Shown piece by piece: positions 61,943 to 64,000 of a stretch of DNA of 64,000 nt (position 1 is its first letter; each line of letters starts with the position of its first letter). Position numbers and translations under genes: made by a program. Where the stretch lies: the NCBI GenBank assembly GCA_019843655.1, contig JACDQD010000008.1, forward strand, positions 11,938,442-12,002,441. The letters run 5' to 3'. This stretch comes from Lethocerus indicus (taxonomy: Eukaryota > Arthropoda > Insecta > Hemiptera > Belostomatidae). Under the pieces are notes generated by a model. It made no database searches, was not told where the DNA came from, and was given only the letters and a program-made list of their open reading frames with translations.

Positions 61943-64000
61943 ACATAGACAAGAGTGGGGGAAGAAGATAACAGATCCAAAAGAAGAAGCACAAGGTTAA
62001 TACAGCATCAACACATCTTCTATTCATTTAGTTCTATCTTGTGAAAAGAAATTAAATTACCTTTTTACAAATTTCATTTTTTTTAATTTCTAGCCTAAGT
62101 TATTTTTTGTCATTTTCAGAGCTCAACTTTTTTGTTAAGCCCCCACTCTTTTTTCTTTCAAAAAAAAGAAGCGAGAGCCCTGCAAACTTACATTTGTTTT
62201 ATTTTCATCCCAACTCAATACTGGATATTTTTAAAGTGTACAATAGCTTATTTTGAAAATAAACTGACGCCAAGTCCAATTCAGAAAGAAATTAGAACCG
62301 AATAGAACTCCGTTTTAAGAAAAATAAAAATTTTACAGAACAAAAATTGATCATTCGAAACCAATTAGTATCCCTACTAAGCGCAATTGAAATTCATAAC
62401 TGGCCATAAGCTTCCATTTGCCCAATATGAGAAATGATAAAAAGAAGTGTAACTCGCTGAGACGTTAAATAGTTAAAGTCAGTATATTTGTCATTGTTTT
62501 TAAATTCGCGAACTGTGTTTTAAAGGGCAAGTTATAGATATTTAAACACCACGCAACACGAAAATTGCAAACGATTTTCCCGTGAAGGAAACGTTCGTTA
62601 AGAAATTGACCTCGCAATCATAAAATTCCAACCGCCAACAAAGCGAAAAAGCGGACAACTGTATTCTTGGATTTTCATTGGAAACATTACTAAGTTCTAC
62701 GACTTATGTTTAAACTGAGATTTAAAGACCAGTAGATAGACAAAACAGACCCCCCACAGAACTACATTAAGGCCGCCTAATCACTTGAAATATTGTAGAA
62801 ACTCGCCACATTCTTAAAGGTTTATTACAGATACAGTTATACACAATTGTTCATTGCGTTCCTAAAATTAACCACAGCCATTTTGTAATAAACAATAATT
62901 TACAATACCAACTTAAATACATCTAATCTAAATACAATAGGCCAACAAAAGTAAAAACAAACAAGAATGCAATATTTAAAGGATTTACTATAGAATATGT
63001 CTAACCGTTCAGTGCCTGTTTATTAAATTTTATTTGGTATAATTCCCTATGTTAAATATTAGTTTATTCTTACTTTTAAAGCAATTTTGAAATGATATGT
63101 GACTATGATGATCAGATCGCGACCATAATTTTGTATTAGTCTACTCACTTATTTTAGTGTAATGAGATTTATTACATATTAGACTCGGGATCTTATTTTG
63201 GTTCTATTGCAGGGTATTGTAATTGTATTTAACTATATAAATAAATCCAAACGAGGCAGGTTTATGTTCATATCGGTTGAATACAGTATTTATAAATCTG
63301 TTTTATTTTCGATGCGGTGTTCCCAATTTCTGTTTATCGACGAGTAAAGCCCTGTTAATACTATATTCAAACATATTTGCTGGCATGTTATGGACGGAAG
63401 AGATTTAAGATTTTAATAACTTGTTGTTAACACCATCCTCATTATACATAACTAGTAAATGGTGCTTATTTTAAATATTATTATTTAGGTGAAATATGTT
63501 CTTAAAGAAACAGTTTGACATTTGGGTCCACAGTAACTGGATCAAAAATATAATACAGCTTTTGAACAGTGGCGATGCATTTTACTGAAAAACAAAGATT
63601 ATTTCACATTCATTCAATGTCACGGGATATTAATAATAAACATTATAGTCTATACATTACGGAATGCCAAGGATACTGGAATTTTTTAGCATTCGAAGAG
63701 CTATTGCGTAGCTTTGATCTCCCTCGGTGCCTTATCGCTAAATTGCAGATACACCAAAAGAAAGTATCACCTTTGAATTGTTATCTGTGAGTCGCAATAC
63801 TTATTTCGTCTTAACAAATTACAAGTACCATTGTAATTCTTGTTATAATTATTTCTCTACCCAACGACATCAATTTTTATTTTAGAAAACCTTACATCAC
63901 ACGTAATTATAATTCATGTGGGAGATGGATCTGAATAATTTATTTATAAACTCGTATGTATACATGTTATTTATATCTTTGAACATTTCGTTTTATTACT
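61943..64000. other. Gene-poor right edge, upstream of SHMT
   Basis: AT-rich sequence with moderate CpG. Apart from the weak candidate at 63575-63786 I see no gene, RNA or repeat. Confidence 0.5.
63575..63786 (+). CDS. Possible first exon of an unseen gene (weak candidate)
   Basis: From ATG 63575 the frame reads MHFTEKQRLFHIHSMSRDI and stays open to a good donor (CT|GTGAGT at 63787). I do not recognise it. It lies near the right edge, so a continuation may be outside the window. Chance remains the simpler explanation. Confidence 0.18.

Overview
This is a stretch of an AT-rich animal nuclear genome, almost certainly an insect. Coding exons are short and separated by AT-rich introns with canonical GT/AG borders, TA and CA microsatellites are common, and every recognisable protein is a eukaryotic housekeeping or secreted enzyme with insect-like sequence. 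I cannot name the species; nothing in the window fixes the order.

Layout, left to right. (1) The 3' part of ZPR1 (+, 19-1847; its 5' exons lie off the window). (2) S-adenosylmethionine synthetase (-, 11363-3760), nine coding positions with a duplicated exon 4 (4b at 8526-8638, 4a at 6655-6767) that must be used mutually exclusively. (3) A 15 kb stretch without a convincing gene (11.5-26.8 kb). (4) Phospholipase B1-like lipase copy A (+, 26849-34794, seven exons). (5) Cytoplasmic isoleucyl-tRNA synthetase (-, 39343-35633), whose 1236-codon reading frame has no intron. (6) Another 15 kb gene-poor stretch (39.4-54.3 kb). (7) Phospholipase B1-like copy B (+, 54324-56306, seven exons, all intron phases as in copy A). 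(8) Serine hydroxymethyltransferase (-, 61528-57251) with two alternative 5' ends, one adding a mitochondrial targeting sequence. (9) A gene-poor right edge.

The window alternates between CpG-poor and CpG-rich blocks. SAM synthetase, the 3' parts of both lipases, most of IleRS and most of SHMT are CpG-poor. The 5' ends, promoters and both long intergenic stretches are CpG-rich. This is the pattern expected of gene-body DNA methylation in an insect with a working methylation system. One CpG-poor block (about 11.6-14.9 kb) has no gene I can find.

The strongest items for follow-up are the mutually exclusive SAM synthetase exons, the dual-targeting first exons of SHMT, the CpG mosaic with its orphan block, the intronless IleRS frame between two lipase duplicates, and a dispersed degenerate motif family confined to the CpG-rich intergenic blocks. 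SAM synthetase and SHMT both belong to one-carbon metabolism, but no operon-like arrangement is implied. All exon borders were derived by hand from translation, family similarity and splice consensus; no transcript data were available.
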